The notes under the pieces were generated by a model. It had not been told where the DNA came from and did not search any database. It worked only from the letters and a program-made list of their open reading frames with translations. Both the position numbers and the translations under genes were made by a program. A DNA stretch of 17,906 nt. Origin: Pelotomaculum sp. UBA4789 (GTDB taxonomy: Bacteria > Bacillota > Desulfotomaculia > Desulfotomaculales > Pelotomaculaceae). Of this stretch, positions 1-6,595 are shown in pieces; the stretch's first letter is position 1; every line of letters starts with the position of its first letter. The stretch spans positions 1 through 17,906 of the forward strand of contig DHGV01000081.1 of NCBI GenBank assembly GCA_002402945.1. Reading direction: 5' to 3'.

Positions 1-308
1 AAGCCCTGCAGCACGCCCGCCAGGCCTCTATGAGCCTGGAGCAAGACCAGCAGACAGTTGCCGAGGGTTACAGCGCGGCCAGCGAGGCTTCTCAGACTGT
101 CAAGTCGCTCGTATCTGACCTGCAAAACATGATCACGCTGGTTAAGGAGATTATCAGTTTTTCGCAGCAGGTAACGGACGGCATCAATTCTGTGAATAAG
201 GCAACCATTGAACAGACAGCGCTGGTTGATGGCTTCACAACAGCGGCGAAAACCCTGGATGAAGTTGTCACCGAGATGCAGGAAACCATCTCTAACCTGA
301 AGGTTTAA
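1..308 (+). CDS. Methyl-accepting chemotaxis protein, C-terminal fragment
   Basis: The frame is open from base 3 to the TAA at 306-308, with no start inside the window, so this is the 3' end of a longer gene. The visible ~101 residues are alpha-helical and rich in Ala, Gln, Ser, Thr and Glu, with heptad-like spacing and the pattern '..INSVNKATIEQTALVDGF..' close to the end. That is how the descending helix of an MCP cytoplasmic signalling bundle looks after the conserved hairpin tip. Such receptors pass ligand signals to CheA/CheW at the membrane. The ligand-binding and tip regions lie outside the window, so the signal sensed is unknown. A strong terminator follows 36 bases downstream. An internal ATG at 30 is probably not a real start. 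A related coiled-coil protein is the alternative. Confidence 0.75.
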   Translation, partial: ALQHARQASMSLEQDQQTVAEGYSAASEASQTVKSLVSDLQNMITLVKEIISFSQQVTDGINSVNKATIEQTALVDGFTTAAKTLDEVVTEMQETISNLKV

Positions 309-343
309 AATGTAACCAGGCTTCACTTCGCAGCACTATTACA

Positions 344-378
344 AATGAGCCAGGGGGATTTAACCCTGGCTCATTTTC
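344..378 (+). terminator. Rho-independent terminator after the chemotaxis receptor
   Basis: An 11-bp perfect stem (ATGAGCCAGGG at 345-355 paired with CCCTGGCTCAT at 364-374) with an 8-base loop runs into TTTT at 374-377. It lies 36 bases after the receptor stop codon and separates that gene from the LysE-type gene. Confidence 0.85.
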
Positions 379-478
379 TGTAAAGCCCTGCAGCGGACAC
401 CAAGGGCATAGTACAGGAATTTTAAATGCTGGCAGGTATTTCATCTTAATAAAAGAACATTTTTAAATTGGTGGTGAT

Positions 479-1165
479 ATGGTGGATGTCTTGGCAATTT
501 TTTCAACGGCCTTTATCGTGGCGTTTTCGGGGGCATTGATGCCGGGCCCGCTGCTGACTTTTATGATAGCGGAGACCGCCAGACGGGGTTTTCTGGCAGG
601 TCCGTTGGTGATCCTGGGCCATGCCATCCTTGAGATCGCTTTGATCCTGGCCCTGGCCGGCGGGCTTTCTTTTATTTTGACTTTGACTGGCGTATCGCAT
701 TTTATAGCAGTGGCGGGGGGCGTTTTTCTGCTTTACATGGGCGCCGGTATGGTCAGGGACGCTGCTGCCGGCAGGATTTCTCTTAAGATTTATGGGCAGG
801 AAGGGCTGCCTGGCACTCGTGGGGAGGAACCAGGGATAAACCAGGTTTCAGGGGTGCAGAGGAACATGCGCCCGGTGCTCGGAGGCATCCTCTTTAGTAT
901 TTCCAACCCTTATTGGATCCTTTGGTGGGCCACAATCGGCCTCGGATATATTACCCTGTCCCTGCAAAAAGGTGTCCTGGGCATCACTTCTTTCTTCAGC
1001 GGTCATATCCTGGCTGACCTTGTTTGGTACAGCCTGATCTCGGCAGCAGTGGCAGGCGGCAGGAAGTTTCTGAGTGACAGGATGTACAGTGGGATCATAG
1101 CAGCTTGCGGTATATTCCTTTTGGGGCTTGGTGTTTATTTCCTTTATTATGGTTTATTTAAGTGA
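479..1165 (+). CDS. LysE/RhtB-family amino-acid exporter
   Basis: This 228-residue protein is the usual length for LysE-family translocators, which export basic amino acids, homoserine/threonine or related metabolites across the cytoplasmic membrane. The N-terminus carries the family signature region: a hydrophobic helix, then GALMPGPLLTFMIAETARRG at about 18-37, then a second helix with GHAILEIALIL. A more hydrophilic loop occupies about 95-130, followed by the conserved SNPYWILWW segment (about 141-149) and further membrane helices, giving about six in total. The ATG at 479 follows a GGTGGTGAT ribosome binding site; a GTG directly after it is the only near alternative. The gene stands alone behind the receptor terminator and converges on the zinc-ribbon gene, 17 bases away. 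The substrate cannot be read from sequence. Confidence 0.88.
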   Translation: MVDVLAIFSTAFIVAFSGALMPGPLLTFMIAETARRGFLAGPLVILGHAILEIALILALAGGLSFILTLTGVSHFIAVAGGVFLLYMGAGMVRDAAAGRISLKIYGQEGLPGTRGEEPGINQVSGVQRNMRPVLGGILFSISNPYWILWWATIGLGYITLSLQKGVLGITSFFSGHILADLVWYSLISAAVAGGRKFLSDRMYSGIIAACGIFLLGLGVYFLYYGLFK

Positions 1166-1182
1166 TAGGCTGGCATGGACAA

Positions 1183-1800
1183 CTAATTTATATTGACGTA
1201 ACCTACATTGGTGAATATGCCAAATCTAGCTGTTCTCTCATTTACTATTAATTGCCACCCACCGGCTTCAAACTGTTTTTTGGGAACTTCAAAAACATAG
1301 GCACTTTTATAGGTAGTACCTGGATTAAAATCGAAATCAAGAAATTTATCCAGGCTTTTTTCTTCTCTATAATAATATGATCCATTGAAGTTAATTGCAT
1401 ATTTTGCTTTGTTCTTGTCAACTAATTCAAAATCAGGAGATTCATATTGAGATAAGGGTTTGCCTGAAATGTTTTTAAACTGATAATTCACAACCACATA
1501 AGTATAGCCTTCTTGCGGTTTGCGTTGGGGAGATAGTTTACCTACTTGTGATTTTTCTTCAATGGTAGTAATTTTTATTTCATAATAATCAGATTTGAAC
1601 ACATCTATGTCAGTCTTAATTAATTTTGTGCTATTGCTTTTAACAACCAGATCTGTACCAATAATTCCGAGAAGGATAATCACGCCAATGAATATTAAAA
1701 TCTTATTTTTATTAAACCAATTTTTTTGGTCTCTCCCACAGTTTGGACATACTTTATCTGTTGAACTGACTTCCTGTTTGCATTCCTGACACTGTTTCAT
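1183..1800 (-). CDS. Zinc-ribbon, single-pass membrane protein with DUF4352-like domain
   Basis: The chosen product is 205 residues. It opens with a zinc ribbon (Cys4, Cys7, Cys18, Cys21: CxxC-x10-CxxC), then a single membrane helix at about 34-53, then an outward-facing domain. The pattern 'YVVVNYQFKNISGKPL..FELVDKNKAKY' in that domain fits the DUF4352/telokin-like beta-sandwich family, whose function is not established. The ATG at 1800 is preferred because it places the zinc ribbon at the very N-terminus and has AAGAAGGG upstream. The in-frame ATG at 1842 lacks a ribosome binding site and falls on the transcription start expected from the promoter at 1849-1876. The gene is clearly more AT-rich than its neighbours and uses many AAA, AAT and TTT codons, which may reflect transfer. 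Confidence 0.78.
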   Translation of the reverse strand: MKQCQECKQEVSSTDKVCPNCGRDQKNWFNKNKILIFIGVIILLGIIGTDLVVKSNSTKLIKTDIDVFKSDYYEIKITTIEEKSQVGKLSPQRKPQEGYTYVVVNYQFKNISGKPLSQYESPDFELVDKNKAKYAINFNGSYYYREEKSLDKFLDFDFNPGTTYKSAYVFEVPKKQFEAGGWQLIVNERTARFGIFTNVGYVNIN

Positions 1801-1848
1801 GGATATGATCTGATCCCTTCTTGAAAATACATTTTTCAACAATAATAT

Positions 1849-1876
1849 ATTTTAGATTAGCCGTAAAAACAATCAA
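1849..1876 (-). promoter_or_regulatory. Sigma-A-type promoter of the zinc-ribbon gene
   Basis: Read on the minus strand, TTGATT (1876-1871) and TAAAAT (1854-1849) are separated by 16 bases, close to the consensus -35/-10 arrangement. The predicted transcript would start near 1842 and leave a ~40-base leader before the ATG at 1800. Confidence 0.45.
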
Positions 1877-1962
1877 TCGGCAGAGGATGCAATCCTGCAG
1901 GTAATAAATATAATAACATTTATTGAGATTTTGAAAATGTAAGAAATATTTAAGAAAATCAT

Positions 1963-1986
1963 AGGATTTACAGGATATAATTGATT
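1963..1986 (+). repeat. Single copy of an AGGATTTACAGGAT dispersed repeat
   Basis: The segment holds AGGAT and CAGGAT cores 9 bases apart and then an AT-rich ATAATTGATT tail. It closely matches the right part of the repeat at 3493-3540 (GATTTACAGGAT then TAATT..). It sits about 100 bases upstream of the Memo-AMMECR1 gene. Function is unknown. Confidence 0.55.
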
Positions 1987-2084
1987 GAAAAACATTGAAT
2001 CCTGCGCTTATCGTAAACCAACAAACGATATTGCCCTGGAAAAATATTGATGTTTATCAAATTAAATTAAGGAGGGAGAAAGGT

Positions 2085-3485
2085 ATGACTATTGTATACT
2101 GCGGCGTCTGCCCGCACCCCCCCATAGTAGTGCCGGAAGTCGGCGGCGATGAGGCGTCATTGGTTTCGGACACCCAGGAGGCGCTGCTGGAACTGGGCAG
2201 GCGCTTGAAAAAGAGCGGCGCGGATACGGTTGTAATTATATCACCCCATGCGCCGATATTCCGGGAAGTGGTCGGAATTAACATGTCCCCGCTCCTGAAA
2301 GGCGACCTGGGATCTTTCCGGGCCGGTAATGTCAGGTATATGATGGAAAACGACCTGGACCTGGCCAGGGAAATTAATAAACAGGCCGCTGAACTGGGTA
2401 TGACAGTTGTTGAACTGACTGAAACAGAGGAAAGGCAGTACGGTATAAGCCTGCGCCTGGATCACGGTGTGGTTGTGCCCCTTTATTTTCTGCGCAAGGC
2501 CGGTCTGGAAACACCTCTTGTGCATGTATCAATGGCATTGGGCGAGCCGCAGAAGCTATATCTCTTTGGTGTCGCCGTGCGCAGGGCGGCCGAAGCACTG
2601 GGGCGCAGGACAGCCCTGCTGGCCAGCGGTGACATGTCCCACGGCCTGACCCGCGATGCCCCGAGTGGTTATATGCCGAGAGGGAAAGATTTTGACAGCC
2701 TGATGGTCAGGCTGCTGGCCGTGCCTGATGTGGAGGGCATTGTCAAAATGGACCCGGAACTGGTTGCCCAGGCCGGAGAATGCGGCTACCACTCCGTAGT
2801 CATGATGCTGGGCGCCCTGGACGGGTATGATGTGAATGCCGAGGTCATTTCATACGAAGGGCCTTTCGGGGTGGGTTACCTGGTGGCCTCACTTGAGCCT
2901 GCCGGAGCTAATCCGGAGAAATCCCTTTTAAAAAAAATGCGTGCTGCTCAACAGACGGAGACATCGAAGCGCCGGGCTGCAGAAAGCTACCTGGTTAAAA
3001 TCGCGCGTAACACCCTGGAGAGTTATGTCAGCGGTTCAGCGCCTCCCGCGCTTGCGGAAGTACCTGAAGAATTCAGGGAAAAGGCCGGTGTGTTTGTCTC
3101 CATTAAAAAGCATGGGAACCTGCGGGGCTGCATCGGGACAACCCAGCCTACCAGATCAAACATAGCCGAAGAGGTCGCCGCAAATGCCATCAGCGCCGGT
3201 ATAAATGACCCACGCTTTGAGCCTGTTCGCAAAGATGAGCTGGGTGAACTTGAATATTCCGTGGATGTGCTGCAGACGCCCGAAATTATTTCCGGCCTGC
3301 ATGAACTTGATCCTGCAAGGTATGGGGTCATTGTGCGCTCCGGCCGGAGAAGCGGTCTGCTGCTGCCCGACCTGGAAGGGATAGATACTCCGGAGGAACA
3401 GGTTGACATCGCCCGCCGCAAAGCCGGTATCGGGCCGGATGAGCCGGTAAAACTGGCCAGGTTTGAAGTGATAAGATATAAATAA
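2085..3485 (+). CDS. AmmeMemoRadiSam protein: Memo-like plus AMMECR1 domain fusion
   Basis: This 466-residue protein has two domains. Residues about 1-270 match the Memo/class III extradiol-dioxygenase-like fold: PHPPIVVPEVG near the start, SPHAP at 53-57, SGDMSHGL in the middle and a YHSVVMMLGAL segment towards the end. Residues about 285-466 match AMMECR1, including the signature LRGCIG at 346-351. In bacteria these two domains and a radical SAM protein form the conserved AmmeMemoRadiSam set, often as neighbours or fusions. The reaction is not settled; computational work has suggested RNA or other macromolecule modification. The start at 2085 follows GGAGGG with good spacing; an in-frame ATG at 1995 has no ribosome binding site and adds 30 unlike-family residues. 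The partner radical SAM gene lies 188 bases downstream. Confidence 0.92.
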   Translation: MTIVYCGVCPHPPIVVPEVGGDEASLVSDTQEALLELGRRLKKSGADTVVIISPHAPIFREVVGINMSPLLKGDLGSFRAGNVRYMMENDLDLAREINKQAAELGMTVVELTETEERQYGISLRLDHGVVVPLYFLRKAGLETPLVHVSMALGEPQKLYLFGVAVRRAAEALGRRTALLASGDMSHGLTRDAPSGYMPRGKDFDSLMVRLLAVPDVEGIVKMDPELVAQAGECGYHSVVMMLGALDGYDVNAEVISYEGPFGVGYLVASLEPAGANPEKSLLKKMRAAQQTETSKRRAAESYLVKIARNTLESYVSGSAPPALAEVPEEFREKAGVFVSIKKHGNLRGCIGTTQPTRSNIAEEVAANAISAGINDPRFEPVRKDELGELEYSVDVLQTPEIISGLHELDPARYGVIVRSGRRSGLLLPDLEGIDTPEEQVDIARRKAGIGPDEPVKLARFEVIRYK

Positions 3486-3492
3486 ACAAATC

Positions 3493-3540
3493 GACAGGAA
3501 TAACAGGAAGAAAAACAAGATTTACAGGATTTAATTAATC
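3493..3540 (+). repeat. Left arm of an inverted ACAGGA-type repeat pair
   Basis: Three ACAGGA cores start at 3494, 3503 and 3524 (spacings 9 and 21). An inverted copy lies at 3611-3650 with nearly the same core spacing. The pair fills most of the gap between the two AmmeMemoRadiSam genes and could fold into an imperfect long hairpin in the transcript. Confidence 0.65.
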
Positions 3541-3610
3541 TTTTTAATATCTTATCCATTTAATGATGACGTTTTACTAAGGTAAATTACAAGAAGAATT
3601 TATATTTTAT

Positions 3611-3650
3611 TTAAATCCTGTTAATCTAAAAAAATCCTGTAAATCCTGTC
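3611..3650 (-). repeat. Right arm of the inverted ACAGGA-type repeat pair
   Basis: Three TCCTGT cores start at 3616, 3635 and 3644. Read on the minus strand, the cores are spaced 9 and then 19 bases, mirroring the left arm at 3493-3540. It ends about 10 bases before the ribosome binding site of the radical SAM gene, so pairing with the left arm could influence that gene's translation. Confidence 0.65.
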
Positions 3651-3673
3651 AATATATTTTAGAGGTGATTATG

Positions 3674-4684
3674 ATGCAAGAAGCGCTTTACTATGAGAAA
3701 AAGGATCAGGATATAACCGCCTGTTTGTTGTGCCCGCATTACTGTAAGATAAAAGAAGGGAAAGCCGGCATCTGCCGCTTCAGGCAAAACCACGGCGGTG
3801 TCCTCTATGCCACAAATTACGGCAAGGTGTCTTCCTTCGGGCTGGACCCCATTGAAAAAAAACCATTGTTCCATTTCTACCCGGGTTCATATATCTTTTC
3901 CGCAGGTACCCTTGGCTGCAACTTCAGATGTCAGTTCTGCCAGAACTGGCAGATCTCTCAGGATGAAACGCCTACAACCGAAATCACACCGGAAGGCATG
4001 GTCGAGATGGCCCGTGATTATGTGAGCATGGGCTACCCTAACATTGGTATTGCCTATACTTACAATGAACCTTTCATGTGGTACGAGTTTATGCTGGAAA
4101 CCGCCAAACTGGTTAGAGAGGCTGAGATGAAAAATGTGATTGTGACAAATGGTTATATTAACGAGGCCCCCCTGCGCGAGATTCTTCCTTTCATAGACGC
4201 GATGAATATTGACGTCAAGTCCTTCTCAGAAGATTATTATAAGAAGATCTGCACAGGCAGCCTGCAGCCTGTGCAGAGAACCGTGGAAATCGCCCGCCAG
4301 GAGTGCCACGTGGAGCTTACCACCCTGCTTGTCACAGGATTGAATGACTCGGCGGAGGAGATCGAGCGCCTGACGGATTGGATCGCGTCCCTGGACCGGG
4401 ACATCCCCCTGCATTTCTCCCGCTACTTCCCCATGTACAAAATGGACCTGCCGGCTACACCGCTGGAAACGCTGACGCGGGCCAGGGAAATTGCCATGAA
4501 AAAACTGCACTATGTCTATATCGGCAACGCGCAGCTGCCGGGTAACGATGATACCCTCTGCCCAAAATGCGGCAATGAGGTGATCAGCAGAATAGGATAT
4601 TCGGCCCGCGGTGTGGGACTGGCTGACAGGAGCTGCAGCAGCTGCGGCGAGGAAATCAAGTTTGTCGGGAAGATATTTGAATAG
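3674..4684 (+). CDS. amrS: AmmeMemoRadiSam system radical SAM enzyme
   Basis: This 336-residue protein is predicted to bind a 4Fe-4S cluster and S-adenosylmethionine and to perform radical chemistry on an unknown substrate with the Memo/AMMECR1 partner encoded upstream. The N-terminal Cys-rich motif CLLCPHYCKI..G..GICR is typical of the family. The canonical CX3CX2C motif is CNFRCQFC with Cys82, Cys86 and Cys89, preceded by GTLG and followed by QNWQIS. A TIM-barrel-like body follows (IAYTYNEP, VTNGYI, MNIDVKSF). A C-terminal CPKCG..CSSCG zinc-ribbon-like pair ends the protein. Of the stacked starts GTG 3665, ATG 3671 and ATG 3674, the last is chosen because GAGGTG then sits 6 bases upstream and homologous enzymes begin with a similar MxEALxYEK. 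Pyruvate formate-lyase activase relatives are the nearest alternative, but the N-terminal motif argues for AmrS. Confidence 0.92.
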   Translation: MQEALYYEKKDQDITACLLCPHYCKIKEGKAGICRFRQNHGGVLYATNYGKVSSFGLDPIEKKPLFHFYPGSYIFSAGTLGCNFRCQFCQNWQISQDETPTTEITPEGMVEMARDYVSMGYPNIGIAYTYNEPFMWYEFMLETAKLVREAEMKNVIVTNGYINEAPLREILPFIDAMNIDVKSFSEDYYKKICTGSLQPVQRTVEIARQECHVELTTLLVTGLNDSAEEIERLTDWIASLDRDIPLHFSRYFPMYKMDLPATPLETLTRAREIAMKKLHYVYIGNAQLPGNDDTLCPKCGNEVISRIGYSARGVGLADRSCSSCGEEIKFVGKIFE

Positions 4685-4741
4685 TACATATCGCTACCGG
4701 TATTTAAAATGCCTCAAACCAGCAACACAATAATTTTTAAG

Positions 4742-4789
4742 GCTTCCACACGGAAGCAAAAAGAACGTCCCCGTGCTTCCCGTGCTTCC
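4742..4789 (-). repeat. Dispersed GGGGACGTTCTTTTTGCTTCC-type element, minus orientation
   Basis: On the minus strand this reads GGAAGCACGGGGACGTTCT, then TTTTGCTTCC, ending in a small GCTTCC-GTGT-GGAAGC hairpin. A related copy in plus orientation lies at 12833-12879 after the phosphorylase gene. Both are non-coding and gene-flanking. Confidence 0.5.
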
Positions 4790-4803
4790 GCCCAATGGGT
4801 TTA

Positions 4804-4841
4804 CATAAACAAACAGCCGCCCAGCAGCAAGGCTGAGCGGC
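4804..4841 (-). terminator. Probable terminator of the receiver-domain gene
   Basis: On the minus strand GCCGC-t-CAGC pairs with GCTG-g-GCGGC around a 6-base loop (4841-4816) and is followed by a T-rich TGTTTGTTTATG. It lies about 60 bases past the stop of the gene at 4901. The T-tract is interrupted, so confidence is moderate. Confidence 0.45.
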
Positions 4842-4900
4842 CGCATCATCAGCTGGAATGAGTCAGGAAAAGCCCCACAGTATCACTTGCGGAACAATTG

Positions 4901-5329
4901 TTATCCGGTTTGGGAAACCATACCTAGTGATGCGTAATTTAAGGAATCAAGATAACCTGACAGGCTTTTTGAGAATTCCCTTTCTATAATCAGCAGGGGG
5001 TGTCCTTCTGGCAGCCGGCTGAATGTAAAGTCATCAGAAACATGATCTACAGGATCAACAATAAAAACCTTTGGGCCTAAAATGCTTAACAGCGCGATGC
5101 CGGCTTTGGCATTTAAGGAATATATCAATTCTATTGCTCTTTTTCTGTAAGAGTATGTCATTTCTGCATCAATGATCACCAGATCCGGTTTGAGCGTTTT
5201 GTAAGCTGCAGCAGCTTCCGCTACGTTTCTGGCTTCACCAACAACAGTATATCCATTATTGTTAAATGTTTTTGCAATCATTTTTCGCATCAGGGTCCTG
5301 TTGTTAAGAATTAATATCCTTTTGCCCAA
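4901..5329 (-). CDS. Stand-alone degenerate CheY-like receiver protein
   Basis: The 142-residue product follows the receiver-domain plan: beta-1 RILIL, a helix with LMRKMIAKTF, then YTVVGEARNVAEA (CheY-type G-Y-x-V-V-G-E-A), then KPDLVIIDAEM carrying the putative phospho-acceptor Asp54. The acidic pair that binds Mg2+ after beta-1 is replaced by Asn9-Asn10, the usual Pro after D-x-x-M is missing, and near the conserved-Lys position there is an FSRLP segment. It may therefore be a poorly phosphorylated or phosphorylation-independent pseudo-receiver. There is no output domain and no kinase nearby. The only in-frame start is TTG at 5329, 10 bases from AAGGAG; an ATG with better spacing at 5334 is out of frame. 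Composition is more AT-rich than the flanking genes. Confidence 0.72.
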   Translation of the reverse strand: MGKRILILNNRTLMRKMIAKTFNNNGYTVVGEARNVAEAAAAYKTLKPDLVIIDAEMTYSYRKRAIELIYSLNAKAGIALLSILGPKVFIVDPVDHVSDDFTFSRLPEGHPLLIIEREFSKSLSGYLDSLNYASLGMVSQTG

Positions 5330-5474
5330 AACATAACAACTCCTTTATATTATCTGTACTGAAAATAGGATTCATTTAAAAATAGCTTTTCATTATCTAA
5401 AAAGGATAATATAACAGAGAAATTAGAAAATTATTTCCAATTCCTTATCATTTTATTAAATCATAATCTTTACT

Positions 5475-5511
5475 AAAAAAGAGAACCTGCCATAATTCCT
5501 GACAGGTTCTC
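5475..5511 (-). terminator. Rho-independent terminator of the CoA-ligase/DRTGG unit
   Basis: On the minus strand a perfect 9-bp stem (GAGAACCTG at 5511-5503, CAGGTTCTC at 5489-5481) with a 13-base loop is followed by TTTTTT. It begins 17 bases after the stop of the DRTGG gene and ends the minus-strand unit. Confidence 0.88.
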
Positions 5512-5527
5512 TTGAATATCCGATCAT

Positions 5528-6586
5528 CTATTTTTCTTCCAGGGATTTCATGATTGCTTTCCAGTCACAGTGCTGCTCGATGTTTTCTCTGGCGATGTTG
5601 ATACCGGTGGCGTCCCCGGGGCGGATGCGCCTGGAAACCTCAGAGATTTTTTCAATGGCTGTATATGTGTCGTAATGAACCAGAATAATGGGCACTCCTT
5701 TTTCCGCGGCGCGGGAGATCACCTTTACATCCGGGTAAAGGCCGCCTGTCAAAATCAAGGCAGATGTGCTGGTCTCGAGTGTGGACAGAGCCAGGTCAGC
5801 CCGGTCCCCGCCCATAACCACCGCTTTATTCGCCGAACGGCGCATGTATTGCAGCGCGCTTTCCATAGTCATGGCGCCCACGATAACTTCCTCCACCAGC
5901 CGGTCCATTTTGTCCTCGCCAACCAGCAGTTCGCCTCCCAGTACCTCGTAATACTCAGAAACAGTTGGCGAGGCGATTTCAGGCCGCATCGGTATGATAC
6001 CAAGTGTTGTGCAGCATGTTTTTTCGAGGATCGGCTTGAAAACCCCTTCCGTTTTGGCCAGCAGCTGCCTGGGGACATTATTAAAGATATGCCCGGTTAC
6101 CGCCAGCCCTCTGGCCTGGCAGTTTTTGTTAAAAAAGATGGCCTGGTCCACACTTAAATCATTTTCCAACTTGATAACATTTAAAACTGAAGCGTTGAAC
6201 ACAGGCGCCAGGCTGATTACATCAAGGCCGTACGCGGCGCCCACGTGGGGAAAGGTGGCCCCATCAATGATGATCAGGTCCGCCTCCGCGGAAATCGCCT
6301 GGTAAGCTTCTTTGATACTGGCAATAGCCGTCTCCGGGTTTTTCAGCCCGGACAGGTAAGAGGTGCCCGCTGTAAATGGCGCGATTTGTTTAATGTCTGT
6401 TTTCATCTGAAGAATCTCGTGCATCAGAATGGCATCGTTGTCTTCAGCGCCGGCAAGCTTGGGCCGGCTGCCCACCGGTTTAAAGTAGGTGACCTTAATC
6501 CCTTCATTTTTCAGTTTCAGGGCGAGGCCCAGGGCGATGGCTGTTTTGCCGCATCCCGCGACACCAGTGATATAAAGATTTTTCAT
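5528..6586 (-). CDS. Phosphotransacetylase-like P-loop protein with DRTGG domain
   Basis: This 352-residue cytoplasmic protein has an N-terminal dethiobiotin-synthetase/Pta-like P-loop domain (GVAGCGKTA at 8-16, FKPVGSRP, then IIIDGATFPHVGAAYG) and a C-terminal DRTGG domain (about 215-335, with VVMGGDRADLALSTLE and ALILTGG). The same two modules form the N-terminal regulatory half of long phosphotransacetylases, but the catalytic PTA domain is absent. Such proteins are repeatedly found beside ADP-forming acetyl-CoA synthetases and may regulate or assist them; the exact role is not established. Here the ligase stop is 9 bases upstream, and the ribosome binding site (GAGGTG, 5 bases from the ATG) abuts it, so translation is probably coupled. 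A terminator follows. Confidence 0.85.
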   Translation of the reverse strand: MKNLYITGVAGCGKTAIALGLALKLKNEGIKVTYFKPVGSRPKLAGAEDNDAILMHEILQMKTDIKQIAPFTAGTSYLSGLKNPETAIASIKEAYQAISAEADLIIIDGATFPHVGAAYGLDVISLAPVFNASVLNVIKLENDLSVDQAIFFNKNCQARGLAVTGHIFNNVPRQLLAKTEGVFKPILEKTCCTTLGIIPMRPEIASPTVSEYYEVLGGELLVGEDKMDRLVEEVIVGAMTMESALQYMRRSANKAVVMGGDRADLALSTLETSTSALILTGGLYPDVKVISRAAEKGVPIILVHYDTYTAIEKISEVSRRIRPGDATGINIARENIEQHCDWKAIMKSLEEK

Positions 6587-6595
6587 ATTTTCACC

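Noticed and set aside
1..394. AAGCCCTGCAGC at both 1-12 and 383-394 as a direct repeat flanking a mobile element
   Set aside because: Only 12 bases match, nothing mobile lies between them, and one copy is inside the receptor coding frame; chance is adequate.
1995..2084. Upstream extension of the Memo-AMMECR1 protein from an ATG at 1995
   Set aside because: No ribosome binding site; the added residues are unlike the family, and GGAGGG precedes the ATG at 2085.
5570..6157. Plus-strand open frame (195 codons) antisense to the DRTGG gene
   Set aside because: No translation signals or domain; the minus-strand protein has clear P-loop and DRTGG features.
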